The notes under the pieces are model-generated. The model was not told the origin of the DNA, ran no database searches, and saw only the letters and a list, made by a program, of their open reading frames with translations. This document shows, one piece after another, positions 1-6,149 of a stretch of DNA of 6,338 nucleotides. The stretch is from an uncultured Planctomycetaceae bacterium. Its GTDB lineage: Bacteria; Planctomycetota; Planctomycetia; Pirellulales; Thermoguttaceae. The stretch is taken from contig CAMZHY010000229.1 in NCBI GenBank assembly GCA_947307005.1, positions 1-6,338 on the forward strand. The letters are read 5' to 3'. The translations under genes and the position numbers were made by a program. How positions within the stretch are numbered: the first letter of the stretch is position 1; every line of letters starts with the position of its first letter.

Positions 1-3000
1 CAGATCGCGCCGCCCGGTCCGTCCGCCGCGGTATTGTTCGTAAAGGAGCTATTGACCGCCGTTATTTCACAGCCGCCCAAGTTCCCCCAGTAATCAACGC
101 CGCAAATTCCGCCGCCGCTAGACGCTTCATTGCAGCTGACGTCGCAATTGCCGAGCGATAACGGCGCGTCGTAAATCGCAATCGCGCCGCCCGGTCCGGA
201 AGCGACGTTGTTCGTAAAGACGCTGTTGGCGACCGACAACGTCCCTCGACTAACAATAGCGCCGCCCGAGTCCGAAGCGGTATTGTTCGTAAAGGAACTG
301 TCGACAAGCGACAACGCCCCGTAACTAATAAGAGCGCCGCCTTCGCCCGTAGCGAGATTGTTCGTAAAGGCGCAGTCGACAATCGTTGTTTCACCCTCTC
401 CGGAGTAGGCTCCGCCGCCGCCAGTCGCCGCCGCGTTGCCGCTAACCTCGCAATTGTCGAGCGTCAACGCGCCGCCGCAGATCGCGCCGCCCGATTCGTC
501 CGTTGCAATATTGTTTGTGAAGGAACTGTCGACCGCCGTTATTCCGCAACCGCCGAAGTTCCCCCAGTAATCAACGCCGCAAATTCCGCCGCCGCCAGAC
601 GCCTCATTGGAGCCGACGTCGCAATTGTCAAGCGATAACGACGCTTCGTAAATCGCAATCGCTCCGCCTAGACTGGAGGAAGTATTGTTCGTGAAGGGAG
701 CGTTGGCAACCGTTACGTCGCCATACTCGGAGTAAACGCCGCCGCCCCAGTCCGTCGCGGAATTGCCGCGGACTTCGCAGTTGTCGAGCGACAACGACCC
801 GTGATTCCAGAGAGCGCCGCCCCTCCCGCCGGAACTATTGTTCGTAAAGGCGCTGTCGGTAAGCGTCATGCCGTTGCCGCCCGCAGAGAAAACTCCGCCG
901 CCGGCGCCTGTCGCTTGATTATCGCTGAAGTCGCAATTGACGAGCGACGAGACGACGCCGCAGACGCCGCCGCCTATCCCGTCCGTCGCGATATTGTTCG
1001 TAAAGGAGCTGTCGACCGCCGTTATTCCGCCGCCGCCAACGCCCCCCCACTCGTTGGCGCCATAAACTCCGCCTCCGGCGGTCGCCTCATTGTAGCCGAC
1101 CTCGCAAGTATCAATCGATAACGTCGAATAGACGGTCGCAATCGCGCCGCCTAGACTGGAGGAAGTATTGTTCGTGAAGGGAGTGTTGGCAACCGTGACG
1201 TCGCCATACTCGGAGTAGACGCCGCCGCCCCAGTCCGTCGCGGAATTGCCGCGGACTTCGCAGTTGTCGAGCGACAACGACCCGTGATTCCAGAGAGCGC
1301 CGCCCCTCCCGCCGGAACTATTGTTCGTAAAGGCGCCGCCGGAAACCGTCGTCGTTCCTTCTTCGCCGCAATCAATGTAGACGCCGCCGCCCGATCCGCT
1401 CGAAGCGGTATTGTTCGTTACGGCGCAATTAGTAAGGGTCGTATTTCCGCCGCCAGCAGAGAAAACTCCGCCGCCGGAGCCTGTCGCTTGATTATCGCCG
1501 ACCTCGCAATTAACGAGCGACGAAACGCCGCCGCAGATCGCGCCGCCGTCCCCGTCCGTCGCGGTATTGTTCGTAAAGGAACTGTTGACCGCCGTTATTC
1601 CGCCGCCGCCAACGTTCCCCCATTCCTCGTCGGCGCCAAAAATTCCGCCGCCGCCGACCGCTTCATTGGAGCCGACCTCGCACGTATCAAGCGATAACGT
1701 CGAATAGACGGCCGCAATCGCGCCGCCTAGACCGGAGGAAGCATTGTTCGTGAAGGTAGCGTTGGCAATCGCTATGTCGCCGTACGCAGAGTAGACGCCG
1801 CCGCCCCAGTCCGTCGCGGAATTGCCGCGGACTTCGCAGTTGTCGAGCGACAACGACCCGTGATTCCAGAGAGCGCCGCCCCTCCCGCCGGAACTATTGT
1901 TCGTAAAGGCGCTGTCGGTAAGCGTCATGCCGTTGCCGCCCGCAGAGAAAACTCCGCCGCCGGCGCCTGTCGCTTGATTATCGCTGAAGTCGCAATTGAC
2001 GAGCGACGAGACGACGCCGCAGATCGCGCCGCCCGACCCGTCCGTCGCGGTATTGTTTGTGAAGGAGCTGTCGACCGCTGTTATTCCGCCGCCGCCTACC
2101 TCCCCCCAGTCTCCGGCTCCGTAGACGCCGCCGCCAACGGTCGCTTCATTGTTGACGAAGTCGCAGTTGTCGAGCGATATCGACGAGAAAGAAGCCGCAA
2201 TCGCGCCGCCTCGCCCGGAAGCGGTATTGTTCGTCAAGGCGCTGTCGACGGCGGTAATTTCGCCATTCTCGGAGTAAACTCCGCCGCCCCATCCCGTCGC
2301 GTCATTGTCGTTGACGACGCAATTCTCAAGCGCCAACGTCCCGCGATTAAAAAGAGCGCCGCCGGTTTCCGCCGAGTTCTCTTGGAACGTTCCGCCGGTT
2401 ATCGTCAAACTTCCGTCGGCGTAGACTCCGCCGCCGCCGTATGTCGCGACGTTCTGCGTGAAATCGCTATTCGTCAGCGTCAACGAAGCGTCGGAGCCGA
2501 CAAAGACGGCGCCGCCGTTGTCCGCGCTGTTGCCCGTGAAGACGGAGTTTTCAATCGTCGCGGTTCCGTTTGAGTAGACGGCGCCGCCGCTACTCGCGCT
2601 GTTGCCCGTAAAGACGGAATTCTCGACCGTTACGTATCCGGACGACGCCCAAATCGCGCCGCCGACGTCCGAGTGATAACCGTTGGCGAAAGTCAAACCT
2701 TTGAACGTCACAGGATTCGCTTCCGTTCCCGCGGCGACTTCAAAGAGACGCGTCGCGCCGTTTCCGCTGATCGTCAGCCCCGGCTTTTGGTTTTCCTCGT
2801 CCCAGAGATTGGACGCGTCGATTGTCGCCGACCAGTTCAGCCAAACCTCTCTGTTGAGCGCGATCGTCGCGCCTCTGAGGGAAGAGTCGAAGGTGATCGC
2901 GTCTCCGGAAAAGGCGTAGAAGAGCGCTTCTCGCAATGAAATCTTTCCGTCGGAGAAGTCGAAAACGTCGTCCGCCGTCGTGACGACCGTCGAAGGCGTT

Positions 3001-6000
3001 TCCACGACGACGACGGATTCGTAAGCGCCGAGATCGACCCTTCCGCCGAAGACGCGAGGGTTCCCGACGAGGTCGACGGTCGTCGTCGCGTCTACGTATT
3101 GGTTGCTTCCCTTGTTGAGCGCTCGAGAGTTCTCCGCGAGCGTATAGTCTTCGTTCGCCGCGTCCGTAAAGAGCGGCTGCGACGCGTCGTAAATTAAGTT
3201 GTTTTCGCCGTTTGTCCAGTCGGTGAAATTCGACAAAGTATTGTAGGCGTTCGCAACGGTTTCGCCGGAAATCGTGTTATACGCGCCGGGGTTGACAGGA
3301 CCGTACGGTTCGTTCGCAAAACTACAGACGTTTAAGATAATCGTATTATACGCGTTGAGGATGGCGTTTTTCCCTAAATTGACGTCTCCCGCGTCGTTGC
3401 CTGCGACCGTGCAGTTGTAGAACGTCGCCGTTCCGTAAAGTTCCAAACCGCCGACATACATGACTCTTCTAACATAGTATTTACCGATATTTCCAGCGAT
3501 AAGAGTATTGGTCGCGGTTAGAACGGCGTCGCTTCCGATGAAAACGCTATTATTACTGTTTCCGACTACCTCGCAATTCTTCAGCGAGACGACGCCTCCG
3601 CTGGCGTCGATACCGCCGTCCGAGTTGCCGGTTATCGCGCAATCCGTCAGCGAGACTTCGCCTTCATAGACGCAAATTCCGCGCGCGCCGTTGCCGCCGA
3701 CGTCGCAACTCGTCAGCGAAACGTCGCCGCTTTTGATCATAAGAGCGTCGCGACCGTTGCCTCTAAGCGCGCAACTTTCGAGCGACAACGTCGCGTCGTC
3801 GCCGTAAATGGCGCACGGAGCGTCGTTGGACTCCACCGCGCAATTAATAAGCTTCGTTTCGCCCCCTTGGGCGTAGACGCCGCCCCCCAAGCCGTCCGCA
3901 CGGTTCCCCAACAAGTTCGAGTCGACGACCGTCAGCCGACCGTTATGGTTGAAGACGCCTCCGCCCGTAGACTGATAAACGTTATCGCACGCCTCGCCGT
4001 AGCGCGCCGTCGCAGCGCCGGTCTGAATCGCCGTCTTCGTCTCAAGCGACTCGTACCGTTCTTCGCCGACGAAATTCGCGAGCGTCGTCGGCGAAATCGT
4101 GACGTAATATTGACCGACGCTGCCGTACGCGGTATAGCCTTCGCCCGGAACCGTCGTGTCGCCGCAGCCCGTCCCTTCGACGCTCAAATAATACGTCTCG
4201 CCGACGTTAAGTCCGTCGAGCTGGAAGTGCGCGAAGAGGGAGTCGGTCGGATCGCAGGTATAAAGGAGCGAGCCCGCCGCGTCGTAGACCTTAACGAGCA
4301 GGTCAAGGTTCGTATAGCCGAGGTTTGCGGCGCAGCCGTTCTCGTCCGCATTCGAGAAATCGGCGCCCGTCCCGACGACGTCGATCACGTAGGTCGAGTC
4401 CGTCGCGACGAAACGGAAGAAATCGACGTCGTCCTCGTTCGTAATAATCCCGTCCGCGATAAGATTGCCCGCGTTGAGATAGGACGTCGAAAGCTCCGAA
4501 GCCTCGCTCAAAAAATTCCCGTAGTCGTCTTCCTTAAAGCCGAGAAGCCCGGCGAGGATTGCGATATCGTCCTCTGTGTTCGTCGCTCCTTCGTATTCGC
4601 CTTTGCTCCACTGGATCAAAGTAGAATGAGTGTGGTCAGGATTGTAGGCAGGATTGCCCATGATCGGTCCCCAAAGCGCGGAACCGCGATAGTAACCTAG
4701 GTTATAGACGCCATCGTGCTCCAGTCCCATCGTGTGACCGACTTCGTGCGAAACGTTTGCCGCAACAGCTCCCGCACTTAAAGAGTATTTTGAATTCCTG
4801 AAGATGTAGCAACTGTCTCTGTCCTTCCATCTACCGAACGTATTCAAGAACGCGTAACCACCTCGACCGTCGTCTCCAAGTTCACTAATGCCGGTAATTA
4901 CAACGCGAATCCAGTTTGTCGCCGCGTCAAAGACCGACTGATCCGTCGTGACCGTCACGTTGAAAGGCGCGTAGTCTTCCGCGACCACAAGATAGACTTC
5001 GTTAATGAATTCGAGTTCGCTTTCGGAGAACGTCGTCGGATCGCCGTCGAAATCGAGAGCCGGAATAAGGTCGGAGTGCGGATCCCTTCTACCGTCCGCT
5101 AAACCGCCGAAGTATAGATAGATCACGTTATTCGGCTCCGCGTCGACAAAGTTCGCCGAGTTCTCTTGGAACGTTCCGCCGGTTATCGTTACGATCGAGT
5201 CGTAAATTGCGAGAGCGCCGCCGTCGCCGTTTTGCGCGGCGTTCCGCAAAAAGTCGACGTCGGTCAGCGTCAACGAGGCGTCCGCGCCCTCGACGCGAAT
5301 CGCGCCGCCGCCTGTTTTCGCCGTGTTTTCTTGGAACGTTCCGCCCGTGATCGTTACGGTCGAGTCGACAATTGCGAGAGCGCCCCCTTCGCCGTTTTGC
5401 GCGGCGTTCTGCGAGAAGTCGCAGTCGGTCAGCGTCAACGAAGAGTCGGCGCCCTCGACGTAAATCGCGCCGCCGACGCCAGCGCGGTTGCCCGTAAAGA
5501 CGGAACTTTCGACCGTTACGTATCCGGACGCCGCCCAAATCGCGCCGCCGACGTCGGAATGATAGCCGTCGGCGAAGGTCAAACCTTTGAACGCGACCGG
5601 GTTCGTCTCCGTTCCCGCAGCGACTTCAAAGAGACGCGTCGCGCCGTTTCCGCTGATCGTCAGCGCCGGCGCGTCGTATTCGACGTTCCAAAGAGCGGAC
5701 GCGTCGATCGTTACCGACTTATCCAGCGGGAGCGCTTCGTTGAGCGCGATCGTCGCGCCGCCGAGGGAATCGTCGAAAGTAATCGTATCGCCGGCGGCGG
5801 CGTTATTAATCGCTTCGCGAAGCGTAACGACGCCGTCGTTGGCGTCGACGACGTCGTCCGCGGACGTGACGGTAATCGAACTCGCTCCCGGTTCGGAAGC
5901 GGCGGGCTGAACTGCGGCGCCGTCGAGCATGGCGGCGGAAAGATCGAGAACGTCGGCGTCGCGCGAAGCGGCGGCGCTGGAAAGGGCGATAAAGTCGCCG

Positions 6001-6149
6001 AAGCTCGCGTTATTGGCGCCGAACAGTTCGCTTCCGGGCGCGACGCTGAGGAGCTCGCGAGATTCGAGACTTTCAAGGCGCAGCGTCGTAGGCTTGTGAT
6101 TCTTCTTAGCGACGGCGGCGTCGCAACGGCGTTTGGCGTTCTTTTTCAT
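1..6149 (-). CDS. Giant multidomain surface protein (LEPR-XLL / CSLREA / POMP repeats / metzincin / PPC), C-terminus outside window
   Basis: One uninterrupted minus-strand frame of 2049 codons, starting with ATG at 6149-6147 and still open at the left edge, so the C-terminus and any anchor or sorting domain are unseen. The start is supported by AAGGA seven bases upstream and by an N-terminus (MKKNAKRRC...) leading into a planctomycete LEPR-XLL motif. Domains in order: LEPR-XLL (23-35), CSLREA (90-154), POMP repeats (187-334), reprolysin-like metzincin (335-538), PPC-like domain (about 552-684), parallel beta-helix with GAYE cap (about 725-1044), second CSLREA (1053-1116), and POMP array (1149-2049 onward). 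The product is acidic and rich in Gly, Asn, Thr and Ser, as expected for an extracellular beta-helical protein. Likely role, by inference: a cell-surface or secreted adhesin/stalk bearing a zinc protease. Substrate and partners cannot be told. The same frame is coherent from end to end, so no frameshift is seen. Confidence 0.93.
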   Translation of the reverse strand, partial: MKKNAKRRCDAAVAKKNHKPTTLRLESLESRELLSVAPGSELFGANNASFGDFIALSSAAASRDADVLDLSAAMLDGAAVQPAASEPGASSITVTSADDVVDANDGVVTLREAINNAAAGDTITFDDSLGGATIALNEALPLDKSVTIDASALWNVEYDAPALTISGNGATRLFEVAAGTETNPVAFKGLTFADGYHSDVGGAIWAASGYVTVESSVFTGNRAGVGGAIYVEGADSSLTLTDCDFSQNAAQNGEGGALAIVDSTVTITGGTFQENTAKTGGGAIRVEGADASLTLTDVDFLRNAAQNGDGGALAIYDSIVTITGGTFQENSANFVDAEPNNVIYLYFGGLADGRRDPHSDLIPALDFDGDPTTFSESELEFINEVYLVVAEDYAPFNVTVTTDQSVFDAATNWIRVVITGISELGDDGRGGYAFLNTFGRWKDRDSCYIFRNSKYSLSAGAVAANVSHEVGHTMGLEHDGVYNLGYYRGSALWGPIMGNPAYNPDHTHSTLIQWSKGEYEGATNTEDDIAILAGLLGFKEDDYGNFLSEASELSTSYLNAGNLIADGIITNEDDVDFFRFVATDSTYVIDVVGTGADFSNADENGCAANLGYTNLDLLVKVYDAAGSLLYTCDPTDSLFAHFQLDGLNVGETYYLSVEGTGCGDTTVPGEGYTAYGSVGQYYVTISPTTLANFVGEERYESLETKTAIQTGAATARYGEACDNVYQSTGGGVFNHNGRLTVVDSNLLGNRADGLGGGVYAQGGETKLINCAVESNDAPCAIYGDDATLSLESCALRGNGRDALMIKSGDVSLTSCDVGGNGARGICVYEGEVSLTDCAITGNSDGGIDASGGVVSLKNCEVVGNSNNSVFIGSDAVLTATNTLIAGNIGKYYVRRVMYVGGLELYGTATFYNCTVAGNDAGDVNLGKNAILNAYNTIILNVCSFANEPYGPVNPGAYNTISGETVANAYNTLSNFTDWTNGENNLIYDASQPLFTDAANEDYTLAENSRALNKGSNQYVDATTTVDLVGNPRVFGGRVDLGAYESVVVVETPSTVVTTADDVFDFSDGKISLREALFYAFSGDAITFDSSLRGATIALNREVWLNWSATIDASNLWDEENQKPGLTISGNGATRLFEVAAGTEANPVTFKGLTFANGYHSDVGGAIWASSGYVTVENSVFTGNSASSGGAVYSNGTATIENSVFTGNSADNGGAVFVGSDASLTLTNSDFTQNVATYGGGGVYADGSLTITGGTFQENSAETGGALFNRGTLALENCVVNDNDATGWGGGVYSENGEITAVDSALTNNTASGRGGAIAASFSSISLDNCDFVNNEATVGGGVYGAGDWGEVGGGGITAVDSSFTNNTATDGSGGAICGVVSSLVNCDFSDNQATGAGGGVFSAGGNGMTLTDSAFTNNSSGGRGGALWNHGSLSLDNCEVRGNSATDWGGGVYSAYGDIAIANATFTNNASSGLGGAIAAVYSTLSLDTCEVGSNEAVGGGGIFGADEEWGNVGGGGITAVNSSFTNNTATDGDGGAICGGVSSLVNCEVGDNQATGSGGGVFSAGGGNTTLTNCAVTNNTASSGSGGGVYIDCGEEGTTTVSGGAFTNNSSGGRGGALWNHGSLSLDNCEVRGNSATDWGGGVYSEYGDVTVANTPFTNNTSSSLGGAIATVYSTLSIDTCEVGYNEATAGGGVYGANEWGGVGGGGITAVDSSFTNNIATDGIGGGVCGVVSSLVNCDFSDNQATGAGGGVFSAGGNGMTLTDSAFTNNSSGGRGGALWNHGSLSLDNCEVRGNSATDWGGGVYSEYGDVTVANAPFTNNTSSSLGGAIAIYEASLSLDNCDVGSNEASGGGGICGVDYWGNFGGCGITAVDSSFTNNIATDESGGAICGGALTLDNCEVSGNAAATGGGGAYSGEGETTIVDCAFTNNLATGEGGALISYGALSLVDSSFTNNTASDSGGAIVSRGTLSVANSVFTNNVASGPGGAIAIYDAPLSLGNCDVSCNEASSGGGICGVDYWGNLGGCEITAVNSSFTNNTAADGPGGAI
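15..491 (-). repeat. Super-repeat unit 4 (159 codons), more diverged
   Basis: Residues 1887-2045. The first half is diverged from units 1-3 (GGGAY, GGALI and GGAIV turns). The second half matches unit 3 closely (GGAIAIY, GGGICGVDYWGN, T-A-V-x-S-S-F-T-N-N). A fifth unit begins with GGAI at 3-14 and leaves the window. Confidence 0.8.
492..974 (-). repeat. Super-repeat unit 3 (161 codons)
   Basis: Residues 1726-1886. The part covering GGGVF, GGALW and the D-N-C-E-V-R-G-N turn is DNA-identical to unit 1, while the adjoining GGAIA...GGGIC part instead resembles unit 4 (V-D-Y-W-G-N motif). The unit therefore looks like a mosaic of two neighbours. Confidence 0.83.
736..964. repeat. 229-bp exact direct repeat, copy A
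   Basis: Identical base for base to 1795-2023, offset 1059 bp (353 codons). It lies inside the coding region, in super-repeat unit 3 and the first base pairs of its junction. Bases just outside differ at once (735 a versus 1794 g; 965 c versus 2024 t), and flanking homology is clearly lower. The inner part 736-853 also occurs exactly at 1219-1336. Confidence 0.92.
975..1547 (-). repeat. Super-repeat unit 2 (191 codons, with 30-codon insertion)
   Basis: Residues 1535-1725. Same order of turns as units 1 and 3, but about 90 bp longer. The extra segment, around 1345-1440, encodes an additional turn (S-G-S-G-G-G-V-Y-I-D-C-G and T-T-V-S-G-G-A-F). The stretch 1147-1336 matches 664-853 of unit 3 with only about three differences. 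Confidence 0.82.
1219..1336. repeat. 118-bp exact direct repeat, copy B
   Basis: Third exact copy of the segment at 736-853 and 1795-1912, in super-repeat unit 2. Near-identity with unit 3 extends to about 1147. Identity ends at 1337, close to where the extra 90 bp of unit 2 begins. Confidence 0.9.
1548..2033 (-). repeat. Super-repeat unit 1 (162 codons)
   Basis: First full unit in coding order, residues 1373-1534. Units are counted from the G-G-A-I (or G-G-G-V) turn followed by C-G. Order of turns: GGAIC, GGGVF, GGALW, GGGVY, GGAIA, GGGIF, then W-G-N-V and an F-T-N-N segment. It shares a 229-bp exact tract with unit 3. Confidence 0.85.
1795..2023. repeat. 229-bp exact direct repeat, copy C
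   Basis: Partner of 736-964, located in super-repeat unit 1. The intervening unit 2 shares only the first 118 bp exactly (1219-1336), so the two non-adjacent units are more alike here than neighbours are. Confidence 0.92.
2370..2405. repeat. 36-bp exact repeat, uninterrupted copy
   Basis: Partner of 5154-5189 at an offset of 2784 bp. Because this offset differs from the 2886 bp of the flanking module match, the N-terminal array carries a different number of repeat residues (34 more) before this point. Confidence 0.85.
2614..2778. repeat. CSLREA-POMP module repeat, internal copy
   Basis: Partner of 5500-5664. Conservation of reading frame and the strong DNA match point to an internal duplication of the whole module rather than independent acquisition. 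Confidence 0.88.
2802..2993 (-). other. CSLREA segment, copy 2
   Basis: Residues 1053-1116: T-V-V-T-T-A-D-D-V...I-S-L-R-E-A-L (LREA at 1072-1075), then G-D-A-I-T-F and T-I-D-A-S-N-L-W. It aligns with copy 1 without gaps at a fixed offset of 962 residues. It begins nine residues after the GAYE cap and starts the second beta-helix stalk. Confidence 0.85.
3018..3977 (-). other. Parallel beta-helix domain with GAYE-type cap
   Basis: Approximately residues 725-1044. It opens with two POMP-like turns (G-G-G-V-F at 729-733, then G-G-G-V-Y). Shorter turns of about 22 residues follow, each with a pattern like V-S-L-x-x-C-x-[VI]-x-G-N, typical of PbH1 beta-helices. The end has L-F-T-D-A...D-Y-T-L-A-E-N-S-R-A-L-N-K-G, then D-L-V-G-N-P-R and V-D-L-G-A-Y-E (1038-1044), the usual closing cap of planctomycete and related beta-helix proteins. 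That cap normally sits near the end of such proteins, yet here it is followed at once by a new CSLREA-POMP module. Confidence 0.75.
4098..4496 (-). other. PPC-like (pre-peptidase C-terminal) domain
   Basis: Approximately residues 552-684. The pattern N-A-G-N-L-I...I-T-N-E-D-D-V-D-F-F-R-F-V-A (D574 to A582), then L-D-L-L-V-K-V-Y-D, L-D-G-L-N-V-G-E-T-Y-Y-L-S-V-E-G and Y-Y-V-T-I-S is the beta-sandwich pattern of bacterial PPC domains. These commonly follow secreted proteases and may be removed on maturation or bind substrate. Its place directly after the metzincin is the standard order, so protease and PPC look like one inherited cassette. Confidence 0.8.
4536..5147 (-). other. Reprolysin-like metzincin zinc protease domain
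   Basis: Residues 335-538. The zinc-binding consensus HExxHxxGxxHD is complete as HEVGHTMGLEHD: ligands H468, H472 and H478, with catalytic base E469. About 19 residues after H478 comes a plausible Met-turn, G-P-I-M-G-N (M497). Upstream, V-A-E-D-Y-A-P-F-N-V-T-V-T-T and the opening V-I-Y-L-Y-F-G-G are typical of zinc proteases in planctomycetes and other environmental bacteria, as is Q-W-S-K-G-E-Y...T-E-D-D downstream. All residues needed for catalysis are present, so activity is plausible. No classical propeptide or cysteine switch is evident. Substrate unknown; action outside the cell is inferred. Confidence 0.9.
5148..5591 (-). other. POMP / beta-helix repeat array 1
   Basis: Residues 187-334. 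There are five G-G-A-[IL] turns (first at 201-204) spaced by F-x-x-N-x-A motifs, the signature of chlamydial polymorphic outer membrane protein repeats (Chlam_PMP / POMP_repeat). Two consecutive sub-units with T-G-G-T-F-Q-E-N are near duplicates at the DNA level, 165 bp apart (around 5161-5240 and 5326-5405). The array stops abruptly at E-N-S-A-N, where the protease begins. Predicted fold is a right-handed parallel beta-helix, extracellular. Confidence 0.85.
5154..5189. repeat. 36-bp exact repeat at the protease boundary
   Basis: Identical to 2370-2405. It encodes I-T-G-G-T-F-Q-E-N-S-A. In the N-terminal copy the next residues open the metzincin; in the internal copy the POMP array simply continues with E-T-G-G-A-L-F. 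Confidence 0.88.
5500..5664. repeat. CSLREA-POMP module repeat, N-terminal copy
   Basis: Roughly 90 percent identical by eye to 2614-2778 at a constant offset of 2886 bp (962 codons). It encodes the run from I-S-G-N-G-A-T-R-L-F-E-V through Y-H-S-D-V-G-G-A-I-W. The protein-level similarity extends from the CSLREA segment through the first POMP turns. Confidence 0.88.
5688..5882 (-). other. CSLREA segment, copy 1
   Basis: Residues 90-154. The sequence has the CSLREA hallmark: T-V-T-S-A-D-D followed by D-G-V-V-T-L-R-E-A-I-N (LREA at 110-113), then A-G-D-T-I-T-F, and it ends T-I-D-A-S-A-L-W. In known proteins this segment precedes parallel beta-helix or POMP repeats and probably forms the capping first turns of the helix. 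A second copy lies exactly 962 residues further on (LREA at 1072-1075). Confidence 0.85.
6045..6083 (-). other. LEPR-XLL-type N-terminal motif
   Basis: Residues 23-35 read LRLESLESRELLS. This matches the planctomycete pattern in which a basic N-terminus is followed by L-E-x-L-E-x-R-x-L-L-S near residue 30. The family is known from the N-termini of very large planctomycete proteins and is thought to be linked to export or processing. Here Pro of the LEPR form is replaced by Ser, a frequent variant. Residues 1-60 show no hydrophobic stretch long enough for an ordinary signal peptide, so export, if it occurs, would rest on this motif. Confidence 0.85.

Larger units (their letters stand above)
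1..2705 (-). other. POMP / beta-helix repeat array 3, continues past window edge
   Basis: Residues 1149 to 2049 and beyond. More than 30 turns carry G-G-A-[ILV] or G-G-G-[VI], separated by F-T-N-N-x-[AS] or N-C-x-[VF]-x-x-N-x-A motifs, i.e. POMP repeats of about 20-25 residues. The first few turns copy array 1. From residue 1373 the turns are arranged in super-repeats of about 160 residues. No end cap, autotransporter barrel, dockerin or membrane anchor is reached before the window ends. Confidence 0.88.

Noticed and set aside
1..2033. CRISPR array or mobile-element repeats
   Set aside because: The repeats are in-frame coding units without regular short spacers, terminal inverted repeats or a transposase.
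801..2573. Plus-strand open frames starting at 801, 1284 and 1860 with near-identical N-termini
   Set aside because: They are antisense images of the super-repeat units; their shared start follows from the repeated DNA, not from a gene family.
3867..4700. 277-codon plus-strand open frame
   Set aside because: Antisense to the metzincin and PPC region, where the minus strand has clear catalytic motifs. The plus reading is a low-complexity Arg/Val/Ala product.
5128..5538. Arg-rich minus-strand frame of 136 codons overlapping POMP array 1
   Set aside because: Out-of-frame reading of the same strand; its R-R-R runs come from reading the GC-rich repeats in the wrong frame.
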